DNA of 64,000 bases from an uncultured Carboxylicivirga sp. (GTDB lineage Bacteria; Bacteroidota; Bacteroidia; Bacteroidales; Marinilabiliaceae), in the NCBI RefSeq assembly GCF_963668385.1, contig NZ_OY764327.1:4250501-4314500 (forward strand), read 5' to 3'. The translations under genes were made by a program, and so were the position numbers. Below the pieces are notes generated by a model. That model saw nothing but the letters and a program-made list of their open reading frames with translations, was not told the DNA's origin and made no database searches. Shown here in pieces: positions 26,119 to 35,206 of this stretch (its first letter is position 1; every line of letters starts with the position of its first letter).

Positions 26119-26499
26119 TTAGGTTATCTTTTCGAATGATGCATTTTTTACTGCCTGGTTTAATTCGTTATCAGCACGGTAATTAATAATTACGGTGTGT
26201 ATATTGTTACCAGTAAGCTCTTCGGGGGTTACCATTCCGTCGCTTTTTACTCGAACACTAAAGGTGCCTATGCCTTCTAATTTTACAGCGTTTCCTCCTA
26301 ATAATTGTTTTCGAATAATATCCGATAACGTAACTAAAACGCCTCTGGCTTCGGCTTTACTAAGAGCGGTTTTTTCAACCATTTCTTCTTCTATTTCACT
26401 TCGTTTAATGGTTTTGTAGCGTATTGCCTGAGCATAATACTTTTTTTCGTCTCTGTTTAGAGGATTTGCTCTTTCTTGAATTTTAAAGGGTACAGACAT
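26119..26499 (-). CDS. HU-related DNA-binding protein
   Basis: A 126-residue basic protein of the Bacteroidetes HU-related (histone-like) class. The IHF/HU fold is read from ERANPLNRDEKKYYAQAIRYKTIKRSEIEEEM through the helices, GNAVKLEGIGTFSVRV (about 68-83), which is the HU-signature strand-turn, and a shortened DNA-binding arm. It lacks the classical PxTG arm tip seen in HupB. It would bend or coat DNA in the nucleoid. It is monocistronic on the minus strand and its stop lies 16 bases from the palindrome array, itself a possible DNA target. Confidence 0.9.
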   Translation of the reverse strand: MSVPFKIQERANPLNRDEKKYYAQAIRYKTIKRSEIEEEMVEKTALSKAEARGVLVTLSDIIRKQLLGGNAVKLEGIGTFSVRVKSDGMVTPEELTGNNIHTVIINYRADNELNQAVKNASFEKIT

Positions 26500-26842
26500 A
26501 ATAATACTGTTTTATGTTAATAATAGAATGTGGTTACAGTGATTATTAAATAGGACAAGAGTTGTAATCAATAAATGAATTCAAAGAGTATGTGCGAAGT
26601 ATATATTTTACAACAGTCGCTATAAATCGTTTATTGATTGTGGTTTGAAGATAGCTAATTTCTTTTTAAAGATCCAAACGATTTTGAAAATTAGAGTACC
26701 ACTGTGTTAAAATCAATATTTTATATGGATACTTTAAGGCTATGAAGGCTCACAAACTAATAGGCAATAAGGCTAAAGAGTTGAGCTTAATTTATTACCT
26801 TTGCGAATTCGAAAATTTAGCTTACGCATAACAAATTTGAAA
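26500..26842. other. Divergent intergenic region between the HU-related gene and argS
   Basis: No gene is seen here. It contains the argS -7 box near its end and a 10-bp inverted repeat AATCAATAAA/TTTATTGATT (26566-26575 and 26630-26639) of unknown meaning. Confidence 0.45.
26796..26803 (+). promoter_or_regulatory. Putative -7 box of argS
   Basis: TACCTTTG matches TAnnTTTG exactly, 40 bases before the ATG at 26843. No well-placed -33 TTG was found; the nearest is 12 bases upstream. Confidence 0.5.
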
Positions 26843-28636
26843 ATGGTAATTGAGAATCGCATCAAGGCATCTGTTGCCAAGGCTGTTAAAGAATTATACG
26901 GGGCCGAAATAGCTGAAGATAATATTCAGTTGCAATTAACCCGCAAAGATATGAAGGGAGATTATACCATTGTGGTTTTCCCTCTTTTAAAAGTGTCCAA
27001 AAAAAATCCTGTTCAAACAGGAGAAGATTTAGGTAATTACCTAATTAATGATTGTGATGAAGTATCGGCTTTTGAAGTGATCAAAGGCTTTTTAAATATT
27101 CAGCTTTCGCATGCTTACTGGTTAGGATTGCTGAATGAATTGGTTCAGAATGCCGATTATGGTAAGACAACTGCTACCGACAATTCGCCGTTGGTAATGA
27201 TTGAATACTCATCGCCTAACACTAATAAGCCACTTCACTTAGGTCATATACGTAACAATCTGTTAGGTTATTCGTTGTCTCGCATTGTGGCAGCTAACGG
27301 CAACAAGGTAGTGAAAACTAATATTGTTAACGATAGGGGTATTCATATCTGTAAGTCGATGTTGGCTTGGCAAAAATGGGGCGAAGGTCAAACACCTGAA
27401 TCAACTGGTAAAAAAGGAGATCATTTAGTTGGTGATTTCTATGTGAAGTTCGATCAGGAATACAAGAAAGAACAAGCTGAATTAATCGAAAAAGGTGCTA
27501 CTAAAGACGAAGCTGAAGCGCAATCTCAATTAATGGCCGAAGCGCGTGAGATGTTACTTAAGTGGGAGTCGCAAGATGAAGAAGTTTATGCATTGTGGGA
27601 GATGATGAACAAGTGGGTGTATGCCGGTTTCGACGAGACTTATAAAATGATGGGTGTTGATTTCGATAAAATTTATTACGAATCAGATACCTTCAAAACA
27701 GGTCGCGATATGGTGTTAGAAGGCCTTGAAAAGGGTGTTTTCTATCGCCGTGATGATAATAGTGTTTGGGCCGATCTTCAGAATGACGGATTAGACGAGA
27801 AATTGTTGTTGCGTAAAGATGGTACCAGTGTATACATGACTCAGGATATCGGTACAGCTAAATTGCGTTACGATGATTTTTCAATTGACAAGATGGTATA
27901 TGTGGTAGGTAACGAACAAAACTATCACTTTAAAGTTTTGGCTATTCTTTTGGATAAATTAGGACTGGAGTGGGGTAAGGACTTGGTTCATTTTAGCTAT
28001 GGTATGGTTGAACTGCCTGAAGGTAAAATGAAATCTCGTGAAGGTACTGTTGTCGACGCTGATGACTTGATGAAAGACATGATTGACACAGCTCGGGATA
28101 TGTCGAAAGAGTTAGGTAAACTGGAAGGTTATAGCGAAGAAGAAGCTGAAAAAGTATATAAAACCATTGCATTAGGTGCGTTAAAATACTTTATTCTTAA
28201 AGTGGATCCACGCAAAAACATGACATTCGACCCTAAAGAATCGATTGACTTCAATGGTAATACCGGACCATTTATTCAATACACTTATGCACGTATTCAG
28301 TCTATCGGACGTAAGGCTCAAGAAAAAGGTATTTCTATTCCAGATGCTGCAGATACAGCTGTTGAAATGACTGATAAAGAAGTTCAGTTGATGAAAATGA
28401 TTTCAAGCTTCCCATCGGTAGTTGCTGAAGCAGGTAAGGCTTATAGTCCGGCTTTGATTGCCAACTTCATTTATGATATGGCGAAAGAATTTAATCAATT
28501 TTATCACGAATCGCCTATCGCTGTTGAAGAAGATGAAGCAAAACGTAGCATGCGTTTAGTTCTTTGTAAAAATGTAGGAACAGTAATTAAAAACGGTATG
28601 TGGATGCTTGGTATTGATGTTCCGGAAAGAATGTAA
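26843..28636 (+). CDS. argS: Arginine--tRNA ligase
   Basis: This 597-residue class I aminoacyl-tRNA synthetase has an N-terminal Add-1 domain (about 1-105). The catalytic Rossmann domain carries the HIGH signature as HLGH at 132-135, and a KMSKS-equivalent is KMKSR at 395-399. The DALR anticodon-binding domain is at the C-terminus (NTGPFIQYTYARIQSI onward). A TTG-initiated form from 26801 would overlap the promoter box, so I use the ATG at 26843, which also fits the family N-terminus (MVIENRIK). It charges tRNA-Arg and is followed by a strong terminator. Confidence 0.97.
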   Translation: MVIENRIKASVAKAVKELYGAEIAEDNIQLQLTRKDMKGDYTIVVFPLLKVSKKNPVQTGEDLGNYLINDCDEVSAFEVIKGFLNIQLSHAYWLGLLNELVQNADYGKTTATDNSPLVMIEYSSPNTNKPLHLGHIRNNLLGYSLSRIVAANGNKVVKTNIVNDRGIHICKSMLAWQKWGEGQTPESTGKKGDHLVGDFYVKFDQEYKKEQAELIEKGATKDEAEAQSQLMAEAREMLLKWESQDEEVYALWEMMNKWVYAGFDETYKMMGVDFDKIYYESDTFKTGRDMVLEGLEKGVFYRRDDNSVWADLQNDGLDEKLLLRKDGTSVYMTQDIGTAKLRYDDFSIDKMVYVVGNEQNYHFKVLAILLDKLGLEWGKDLVHFSYGMVELPEGKMKSREGTVVDADDLMKDMIDTARDMSKELGKLEGYSEEEAEKVYKTIALGALKYFILKVDPRKNMTFDPKESIDFNGNTGPFIQYTYARIQSIGRKAQEKGISIPDAADTAVEMTDKEVQLMKMISSFPSVVAEAGKAYSPALIANFIYDMAKEFNQFYHESPIAVEEDEAKRSMRLVLCKNVGTVIKNGMWMLGIDVPERM

Positions 28637-28661
28637 TTGAATAAATTAATATAATTCACTT

Positions 28662-28687
28662 AAAAGCTCCTAAATGGGAGCTTTTTT
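28662..28687 (+). terminator. Rho-independent terminator of argS
   Basis: AAAAGCTCC, a short loop, GGAGCTTTTTT: a 9-bp stem running into a T-tract, 25 bases after the argS stop. Confidence 0.9.
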
Positions 28688-28827
28688 GTTTTCCATAGTT
28701 TAAATTTATTGATAAATTTGATACAAATCTTTTATAAAGGTCAAAAATGATGTTGTTACACAATATTGCCCACATTACAAGCGTTGACCTTTTATAATAC
28801 GCAAACTTGAAAGGTAAATTAAAAGAG

Positions 28828-29418
28828 ATGAGAAAGATTGGACGGTACATTGTTTTTTTTATCATTATTGCTATTGTTGCACCTGTAGCCGCACAAGATG
28901 ATGCTGGTTTAGATAGCTTATCAATTAAAGATCAGTTCGATTATGTTGTAAAAAAGTCGAATACTTATGAACAGTTTAAAGTTGTTCGATACAGACATAT
29001 GATGGCTCTGAAAAAAAGTGCTTTAGATAGTCTGAAAAAACTACAAAACACTATTAATTCAAGCGAGGCTGAAATTAACGAATTAAAGGCAACACAAAAC
29101 GAGTTGGAAACTAATTTATCTAATGTACAGGGAAAGTTAGATGCTGTTACTAAAAGCAAAGACAGTATGGCTTTTTTAGGACAAGAAATAGATAAAGCAG
29201 TGTATAATTCAATTATGTGGGGGGTTATCTTTATATTGATTGGTTTATCTGCTGTGTTATTCTTTTTATTTAAACGAAGTCATGCTATTACAAGTGAGAC
29301 CAAAGGTCGATTGGCCGAAGTTGAAGAAGAGTTTGAAAAGCATCGAAAATCAGCATTAAAACGAGAGCAAAAATTAGCTCGGGAATTGATGGATGTTAAG
29401 ATCAAAAATAACTTATAA
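28828..29418 (+). CDS. Membrane-anchored coiled-coil protein
   Basis: From the ATG at 28828 the product is 196 residues. It has a signal-like N-terminal segment (IVFFIIIAIVAPVAAQ), a periplasmic coiled coil (about 55-125, rich in Lys/Glu/Asn), one membrane helix (about 135-155, GVIFILIGLSAVLFFLF) and a charged cytoplasmic helix to the end. Similar Bacteroidetes proteins are sometimes labelled tRNA methyltransferases, which nothing here supports. A TTG seven codons upstream is possible but adds an unlikely charged leader. Function is unknown; the topology suggests a scaffold spanning the inner membrane. Confidence 0.75.
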   Translation: MRKIGRYIVFFIIIAIVAPVAAQDDAGLDSLSIKDQFDYVVKKSNTYEQFKVVRYRHMMALKKSALDSLKKLQNTINSSEAEINELKATQNELETNLSNVQGKLDAVTKSKDSMAFLGQEIDKAVYNSIMWGVIFILIGLSAVLFFLFKRSHAITSETKGRLAEVEEEFEKHRKSALKREQKLARELMDVKIKNNL

Positions 29419-29449
29419 AAAAAGCCGCTTTAAGCGGCTTATTTTTTTT
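29416..29449. terminator. Bidirectional terminator
   Basis: AAGCCGCTT and AAGCGGCTT form a near-continuous palindrome (29422-29440) flanked by A-tracts and T-tracts, between convergent genes. It overlaps the stop codon of the minus-strand gene at 29439. Confidence 0.9.
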
Positions 29450-29825
29450 CATTGGGTTGTTCTATCTTGTGTAACCATTCAACTGCTGCGTCTTCGGTTG
29501 AAAAATGTTCACGCAAAAGACGATCAGATTTAGGCATCCAGGTATAAAGCATAGTATAAGCTGTTGCCATCGGATCTTCAACTACAAATGCAGTACGGAT
29601 AGTTTTTACATTCAAAGTCATTTGTTCTGCCAGAGCTGATAATTTTGATATTTCGTTTAAATGTAAATGAACTTTTGCATCACGCAAATCATACAAGATC
29701 TTAACATTATCGGGTAAGTTTTCGAGCTTCGAAAAATCTTTCAAAAAATTAGCCAAATCGGTATAATCGATATCCTTTGTTGGAGTAACGTGTAACAGAC
29801 CATCTATGTAAGCGTAACTTATCAT
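29439..29825 (-). CDS. STAS/SpoIIAA-like domain protein
   Basis: A 128-residue soluble protein with the alternating strand-helix layout of the SpoIIAA-like/STAS fold: LLHVTPTKDIDYTDLANFLKDF (about 10-31), VKILYDLRDAKVHLHLNEISKL (about 41-62), TIRTAFVVED (about 75-84) and a C-terminal helix. Such Bacteroidetes proteins often come in stress or cytoplasmic signalling settings without a known partner. It starts 6 bases after the stop of the gene at 29832, so they form a two-gene operon. The fold assignment is by pattern and moderate in certainty. Confidence 0.7.
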   Translation of the reverse strand: MISYAYIDGLLHVTPTKDIDYTDLANFLKDFSKLENLPDNVKILYDLRDAKVHLHLNEISKLSALAEQMTLNVKTIRTAFVVEDPMATAYTMLYTWMPKSDRLLREHFSTEDAAVEWLHKIEQPNEKK

Positions 29826-29831
29826 ATAATT

Positions 29832-30341
29832 CTATCCTTTCTTAATTAACCACGATTTAAATTCGGCGGACGTGATAATACTATTAAGTATATCAACGGA
29901 TGTTTGTCCGGGTAAATCTTTTAAAAATTTCTCAATATCTTCCTTTGAAGTTTTTATATCTATAATAAGAGATTTTAACCTTTTGGATGCAGCTCCGGTT
30001 AATTCATCTTCAAAAGGCAACCAAACAAAATCTAAATCAGATGCATCATCAGATGCAGATGTTTGAAATTCCCCAATCTCAAGTTCCTTTATTATTACGT
30101 TTAAAACGCTCTTGCAAATATTTTTAACAGGATCACTAATGCCGGATTCATCACGTAGCGACCAGCTATTATATTCGTAATTAATATTGTTGATTGATTT
30201 AACATGCGGAGAATTGGCCCCAAAGCAGTTTTCAACCAATAATATAGTAGATTTCTTCCACGATATAAGGTCAAAGTTTTTTTGATCTATCTGATGGGCT
30301 TGTTCTTTAAGAAGTAGTAAAAAAGTTTCTTTGTCCGCCAT
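29832..30341 (-). CDS. Hypothetical protein (169 aa)
   Basis: An acidic, soluble, mainly helical protein. The N-terminal segment about 20-45 (FDLISWKKSTILLVENCFG) resembles the helical region found at the N-terminus of some predicted nucleotide-binding/TIR-like proteins (pattern W-K-x-x-x-x-x-L-L-E-x-x-F-G), but no effector domain follows. The C-terminal third (about 115-169) is helical with a Trp near the end. No catalytic motif is seen. It is first in a two-gene operon with the STAS-like protein. I do not assign a function. Confidence 0.65.
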   Translation of the reverse strand: MADKETFLLLLKEQAHQIDQKNFDLISWKKSTILLVENCFGANSPHVKSINNINYEYNSWSLRDESGISDPVKNICKSVLNVIIKELEIGEFQTSASDDASDLDFVWLPFEDELTGAASKRLKSLIIDIKTSKEDIEKFLKDLPGQTSVDILNSIITSAEFKSWLIKKG

Positions 30342-30564
30342 GATTACTTTTATTAAATCCTCAATAGTAACTGCAGTTAAATGTAATGAATTTAAATACG
30401 AGGAGGAAATAAAATGTATTTGCGTTTTTGATGATGGTTAAAATATTAAAGGTAATTGTAACTTTTAATAAGACGAAAACTAGGTTACTTAGTTTACGAC
30501 AAAATAGCCAGATAATGTGATTAAGTGAGATGTATTTAAATAGTACTATATGAGATATAAACAA

Positions 30565-30597
30565 AAGCGCACTCTTTAAATTATAAAAAGTGCGCTT
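30565..30597 (-). terminator. Terminator of rocD
   Basis: AAGCGCACT and AGTGCGCTT form a perfect 9-bp stem around an A/T-rich 15-base loop, 24 bases after the rocD stop on the minus strand, then TTTGTTT. Confidence 0.75.
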
Positions 30598-30620
30598 CAT
30601 CCCTTAGGATTATAGTGCTT

Positions 30621-31844
30621 TTACGCAAGTTTGGCAAGTGTATTTTTAATGATATCAATTGCCTCAAGCAGTTGTTCTTCATTAATAACCAAAGGAGGTG
30701 CGAAACGAATAATATGTTCGTGAGTTGGCTTGGCTATTAAGCCGTTTTCTTTCATGGCAACACATACATCCCATGCTGTTTTACCATTTTTAGGTTTGAT
30801 AACTACTGCGTTTAGTAACCCTTTACCACGAACTAGCTCAATCATATCTGATTTAATTTTGCTTATTTCATCGCGGAATATTTTACCAAGTTTTTCAGCA
30901 TTTTCAGCTAGTTTCTCATTTTTTACTACTTCAAGTGCTGCAATGGCTACTTTGCAACCAAGTGGATTTCCTCCATAGGTAGAACCGTGTTCGCCGGGTT
31001 TAATAACCAGCATAATTTCATCGTCTGCCAAAACTGCGGATACTGGAAATACGCCACCTGATATAGCTTTACCTAATATCAAAATATCAGGCCGAACCTC
31101 TTCGTGATCGCAAGCTAATAGTTTACCTGTACGAGCAATTCCGGTTTGAACTTCATCCGCAATAAAAAGTACATTTTTTGCTTTGCAAAGCTCATAAGCT
31201 TTTTTCAAATAACCACTATCCGGAACAAATACACCTGCTTCACCTTGGATAGGTTCTACCAAAAAACCGGCAACATTAGGATCTTGTAGTTCTTTTTCTA
31301 AAGCTTCAATATTATTGTAAGGTACGGTAATAAATCCTGGAGTGTATGGCCCAAATCCTTTGTATGAGTCGGGATCGGTTGACATGGAAATAATGGTAAT
31401 TGTACGTCCATGGAAATTATCAGCACATACAATTATTTTAGCTTTATTTTCGGGTACACCTTTCTTTTCGTATGCCCATTTTCTACAAAGTTTTAAAGCC
31501 GTTTCATCAGCTTCAGCACCCGTATTCATTGGAAGAATCTTATCGTAACCAAAATATTTTGTTACATACTCTTCAAATGCGCCCAATACATTATTATAAA
31601 ATGCACGCGAGGTAAGAGTTAAATCTTTTGCCTGATCGGTTAGTGCTTTAATGATTTTAGGATGGCAGTGTCCCTGATTTACGGCCGAATATGCCGAAAG
31701 GAAATCGAAGTAGCGTTTGCCTTCGACATCCCAAACAAATACCCCTTCGCCTTTTTCAAGTACCACAGGAAGTGGATGATAATTATGGGCGCCGTATTTA
31801 TCTTCTCGCTGAATGTAATCAGCAGGAGTCATTCTCTTGGTCAT
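30621..31844 (-). CDS. rocD: Ornithine--oxo-acid aminotransferase
   Basis: A 407-residue class III PLP-dependent aminotransferase. Visible features are the ornithine-aminotransferase N-terminus ([19 protein letters not shown]), [18 protein letters not shown] (about 104-121), NFHGRT (about 143-148), the PLP-contacting Asp in [14 protein letters not shown], the Schiff-base lysine in ILGKAISGG (about residue 260) and [13 protein letters not shown]. Together these favour RocD over ArgD or GabT. It transfers the delta-amino group of ornithine to 2-oxoglutarate, linking arginine, proline and glutamate metabolism. It is monocistronic, with TATATTTG upstream and a strong terminator. Confidence 0.93.
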   Translation of the reverse strand: MTKRMTPADYIQREDKYGAHNYHPLPVVLEKGEGVFVWDVEGKRYFDFLSAYSAVNQGHCHPKIIKALTDQAKDLTLTSRAFYNNVLGAFEEYVTKYFGYDKILPMNTGAEADETALKLCRKWAYEKKGVPENKAKIIVCADNFHGRTITIISMSTDPDSYKGFGPYTPGFITVPYNNIEALEKELQDPNVAGFLVEPIQGEAGVFVPDSGYLKKAYELCKAKNVLFIADEVQTGIARTGKLLACDHEEVRPDILILGKAISGGVFPVSAVLADDEIMLVIKPGEHGSTYGGNPLGCKVAIAALEVVKNEKLAENAEKLGKIFRDEISKIKSDMIELVRGKGLLNAVVIKPKNGKTAWDVCVAMKENGLIAKPTHEHIIRFAPPLVINEEQLLEAIDIIKNTLAKLA

Positions 31845-31889
31845 AATATTAGATTTTAATTCGGTTTAAACTTCTTTTTAGGTCACTAA

Positions 31890-31897
31890 CAAATATA
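31890..31897 (-). promoter_or_regulatory. Putative -7 box of rocD
   Basis: The minus strand reads TATATTTG, an exact TAnnTTTG match, 46 bases upstream of the ATG at 31844. A matching -33 element was not obvious. Confidence 0.45.
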
Positions 31898-32113
31898 ATT
31901 TTTTGCCCGAATATTTGATCCTTAATAAAGATGAGTTTTGTCATTGATCGATTTAATTTTGAGTATAAAACATATAGATTTTGTTGACTTTATGCTTAAC
32001 TAGTTCTTGTATTTATGTAATTGAAAATTGTAATAAGATGAATAATAACTTTAAGCTTCGTCTTCAGCCTGCCAACAATTACTTACTTTTATGCTGCCAA
32101 AAAAAAGTGCATA

Positions 32114-32812
32114 ATGATTCTACAAGGTACCATAGTTAATATAGTGGCCGTTTTAATCGGTAGTTCTGTTGGAATGCTTGTTGGCTCTAAGCTACCACAA
32201 CGTATTGTAAAAACGGTTTTTCAGGCAATAGGCTTATTTACCTTGGTGATTGGTATTATGATGGCCTTGAAAGGTTCAGAGATGCTGGTAATTGTGTTTA
32301 GTTTGATTGTTGGAACTATTCTTGGCGAATTATTATATATCGATAAAAATGTTGAGCGATTATCAGCAAAGGTCAAGAAAGTGCTGAAAATTGGTAATCC
32401 ACATTTTTCCGAAGGATTGGTAACGTCGTTTCTTTTGTTTTGCATGGGAGCAATGACCATCTTGGGTGCAATTGATGAGGGTTTAGGTAATGGTTCTGAT
32501 ATTTTGTATACAAAATCGATGATGGATGGTTTTTCGTCAATGGCTCTTGCGTCGGTAATGGGAGTTGGAGTTGCCTTTTCAATTATTCCAATGTTACTTT
32601 ATCAGGGAGGAATTACCCTACTTGCCTACTGGTTGGGTGATTTTATTGCGCAGCAAATAGTAACAGAACTAACCGCAGTTGGTGGTATTTTATTGATTGG
32701 ATTAGGAATTAATATATTGGAAATAAGGCAAATTAAAGTAATGAATATGTTACCATCATTAGTGTTGGTCATTTTATTTACGTGGATGAAAATATCGTGG
32801 TTTCCAAATTAA
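32114..32812 (+). CDS. DUF554 family membrane protein
   Basis: A 232-residue, very hydrophobic protein with about seven membrane segments. Family marks include the N-terminal GTIVNIVAVLIGSSVGMLVGSKLP (about 4-27), the central FCMGAMTILGAIDEGLG (about 115-131) and GGILLIGLGINILEI near the end. DUF554 (YdfK-like) proteins are inner-membrane proteins of unproven transport function. It lies 13 bases upstream of the kinase-RapZ fusion gene, so it probably heads the wall-sugar operon. A role in transporting a metabolite for that operon is an inference from position only. Confidence 0.87.
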   Translation: MILQGTIVNIVAVLIGSSVGMLVGSKLPQRIVKTVFQAIGLFTLVIGIMMALKGSEMLVIVFSLIVGTILGELLYIDKNVERLSAKVKKVLKIGNPHFSEGLVTSFLLFCMGAMTILGAIDEGLGNGSDILYTKSMMDGFSSMALASVMGVGVAFSIIPMLLYQGGITLLAYWLGDFIAQQIVTELTAVGGILLIGLGINILEIRQIKVMNMLPSLVLVILFTWMKISWFPN

Positions 32813-32825
32813 AGAATAAGATATA

Positions 32826-34262
32826 GTGGAAAAAGATACAAAGCTTCTATTAATTGATATGTTTGAAAAATGGGCCAAAGAAGAGGCTCGTTCATTTGTA
32901 ATGTTACCACCTTCGGGGTCGTATAGAGAGTACTATCGTATAAGTAGTCGCGATAAATCGGCAATGGGAGTATACAATTCTGATATAAAGGAAAATAATG
33001 CTTTTGTTGAATTTACAAAGCATTTCAGAAATAAAGGATTAGCAGTCCCAGCTATTTACAGCGAAGACTTAGCAAATAATGTATATCTCCAAGAAGATTT
33101 GGGCGATACTACCTTATATGCTTTTTTACAAGGAATCAGGAAAGGAGACGAATTTCCTGAAGATTTAAAGAACTTCTACCAAAAAACATTAAAAGGTCTA
33201 ATTCGATTTCAAATTGAAGGTAGCAAAGGACTTGATTACGATAAGTGTTATCCTCGTAAAGCCTTTGATAAACAATCGATGTTGTGGGATTTGCATTATT
33301 TCAAATATTATTTCTTAAAGCTGGCTCGTATTCCGTTTGATGAGCAATTATTGGAAGATGACTATCATCAGTTAATTGAATTTTTGATGGAAGCCGAACA
33401 GGATTATTTCTTGTATCGCGATTTTCAATCACGCAATGTAATGGTTGTCGATGAGGAACCTTGGTTTATCGATTATCAGGGAGGGCGAAAAGGTGCATTG
33501 CAATACGATGTTGCTTCCCTCTTATTCGATGCTAAAGCCGATATCCCTAATAATGTTCGTAAAGAATTACTTGAATTCTATATCGATGAGTTAAGCAAGG
33601 AAAAAGATGTGGATAAAGAGAAATTCAAGAAACATTACTATGGTTATGTATTAATTCGTATAATGCAGGCTATGGGAGCTTATGGATTCAGAGGATTTTA
33701 TGAGAAGAAGGAGCACTTTTTGAAAAGTATTCCATTCGCCATTGAAAATCTGAAATATTTGCTTTCGGTAATTGGTTTTAAAAATCAGATGCCAACACTT
33801 TTCTCTGCATTACGCAATGTAACCGAGTCGGAAGAATTGATAAATATTTCACAAGATAAAGAACTGCTAACGGTTCGAATAACCAGTTTTTCATACAAGC
33901 GAGGTATTCCGGTTGATATATCTGGTAATGGTGGTGGCTTCGTGTTTGACTGCCGTGCCATTCATAACCCCGGGCGTTATCCCGAATATGTAGACAAAAC
34001 TGGTAAAGATGAAGAAGTGATTGCTTTCTTTGGAAAAGAGCCAGAGATGGCTGCCTTTTTAAACGATGTATTTTCAATAGTAGATAAATCGGTAGAGAAA
34101 TATATTGCGCGTGGGTTTAAACATTTAATGGTAAATTTTGGTTGTACTGGTGGGCAGCACAGGTCGGTATTTAGTGCTGAGCAGTTAAGTGCACATTTAC
34201 TCAATAAATATAAAGTTAAAGTTGAGTTGAAGCACGTTGAACAGGATATGAAGCGTAAATAA
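32826..34262 (+). CDS. Sugar kinase (AmgK-like) fused to RapZ C-terminal domain
   Basis: A 478-residue two-domain protein. Residues about 15-330 are an aminoglycoside-phosphotransferase-fold kinase with the catalytic loop YRDFQSRN (Asp199, Asn204) and the metal-binding IDYQ (Asp216). Residues about 346-478 match the RapZ C-terminal domain: VRITSFSYKRGIP, FVFDCRAIHNPG and FGCTGGQHRSV (about 439-449). In E. coli RapZ this domain binds glucosamine-6-phosphate. The kinase half is like AmgK, which phosphorylates MurNAc/GlcNAc at C1, and a MurU-like uridylyltransferase is nearby. The start codon is GTG. Confidence 0.9.
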   Translation: MEKDTKLLLIDMFEKWAKEEARSFVMLPPSGSYREYYRISSRDKSAMGVYNSDIKENNAFVEFTKHFRNKGLAVPAIYSEDLANNVYLQEDLGDTTLYAFLQGIRKGDEFPEDLKNFYQKTLKGLIRFQIEGSKGLDYDKCYPRKAFDKQSMLWDLHYFKYYFLKLARIPFDEQLLEDDYHQLIEFLMEAEQDYFLYRDFQSRNVMVVDEEPWFIDYQGGRKGALQYDVASLLFDAKADIPNNVRKELLEFYIDELSKEKDVDKEKFKKHYYGYVLIRIMQAMGAYGFRGFYEKKEHFLKSIPFAIENLKYLLSVIGFKNQMPTLFSALRNVTESEELINISQDKELLTVRITSFSYKRGIPVDISGNGGGFVFDCRAIHNPGRYPEYVDKTGKDEEVIAFFGKEPEMAAFLNDVFSIVDKSVEKYIARGFKHLMVNFGCTGGQHRSVFSAEQLSAHLLNKYKVKVELKHVEQDMKRK

Positions 34263-34270
34263 CCAAAACA

Positions 34271-34405
34271 ATGTCAAAGACTAAGTGTAAGGATAAGGAT
34301 GAACCTAATCAGGTGAAAGATTCACACAAGTATCAATGTAAAAAATGCGGAGCAAGTGCAAAAAAAGAAGACAAGCTCTGTAAACCTAAAAAAATAAAAA
34401 CATAA
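34271..34405 (+). CDS. Small zinc-ribbon protein (44 aa)
   Basis: A short frame, ATG at 34271 to TAA at 34405, begins 8 bases after the kinase-RapZ gene. It encodes a Lys-rich 44-residue protein with a CxxC pair, YQCKKCGA (about 22-29), and a third Cys in KLCKPKKIK (about 37). A fourth Cys near residue 6 completes a possible zinc site. Similar short K-rich zinc-ribbon proteins ending in LCKPxKI occur widely in anaerobes and Bacteroidetes. The reading frame, tight spacing and motif make it real in my view; function is unknown. Confidence 0.72.
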   Translation: MSKTKCKDKDEPNQVKDSHKYQCKKCGASAKKEDKLCKPKKIKT

Positions 34406-34473
34406 TTAACGATTCCCGTTTTGTGGCACAAATGTTATAAGGCGGGTTTTTGTATTTTAAAGTTACTATCAGA

Positions 34474-35187
34474 ATGAATGCAATGATTTTTGCTGCAGGG
34501 TTGGGAACGCGTTTGCAACCATTAACCAATAATAAACCCAAGGCACTGGTTGACTTCCGAGGAAAGCCACTTTTGTGGTATGCTATCGAAAACGCGATTA
34601 AGGTCGGAGCCACGCGAATTATTGTTAATGCCCATCATTTTGCTTCACAAATAACCGATTATTTACAAAAGAACCAATGGGATGCTGAGATCTTAATTTC
34701 TGATGAATCAGATTTATTATTAGATACAGGTGGTGGATTGGTCAAAGCAAAACAGTACTTCATACAAGATAAGCCAGTATTTATCCAAAATGCTGACATT
34801 TTAGTTTCAACAAATCTTAAAGAGTTTATAAATTCGCATTTAATTAATGGAAATGATGCGACCTTATTAGTTAAACAACGAAAAACAACACGTTATTTGT
34901 TGTTTGATAAATCGAAGAACCTGTGTGGATGGAAAAATACCAATACTAATGAAGTGTTGAAAGCAATTGATGTTCCAGTCGAACACCAATTGGGTTTTTG
35001 TGGAGTACATATCATTAATCCGCAACTAATAGATGCTATGGGAAACGAACGACCATTTTCGATCATTAAAGCTTATTTAGAGCTTGCACCTGATTATAAG
35101 ATTTTAGGTTATAAAATGGATGATAATGAACAATGGTTTGATGTTGGTACAGTAGAGAAATTAAACGATGCTTTATTGAAATATTAA
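34474..35187 (+). CDS. MurU/GlmU-like sugar nucleotidyltransferase
   Basis: A 237-residue nucleotidyltransferase of the GT-A-like NTP transferase family. It has AAGLGTRLQPLT (7-18) with the PKAL segment (Lys23) for NTP and metal binding, FIQNADILV (about 104-112) for the metal Asp and WFDVGTVEKL at the end. Size and motifs match MurU (N-acetylmuramate-1-phosphate uridylyltransferase) and mannose-1-phosphate guanylyltransferase-like proteins. Next to an AmgK-like kinase, a UDP-MurNAc salvage role is likely. A TTG at 34450 gives an eight-residue extension; the ATG at 34474 fits the family better. Confidence 0.87.
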   Translation: MNAMIFAAGLGTRLQPLTNNKPKALVDFRGKPLLWYAIENAIKVGATRIIVNAHHFASQITDYLQKNQWDAEILISDESDLLLDTGGGLVKAKQYFIQDKPVFIQNADILVSTNLKEFINSHLINGNDATLLVKQRKTTRYLLFDKSKNLCGWKNTNTNEVLKAIDVPVEHQLGFCGVHIINPQLIDAMGNERPFSIIKAYLELAPDYKILGYKMDDNEQWFDVGTVEKLNDALLKY

Positions 35188-35206
35188 AACAATCTTTTAA
35201 GACAAA

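Noticed and set aside
30361-30600. Minus-strand frame of 79 residues beyond the rocD terminator
   Set aside because: Overlaps the rocD terminator hairpin, is low in complexity and Phe/Ile/Asn-rich, as expected of AT-rich non-coding DNA.
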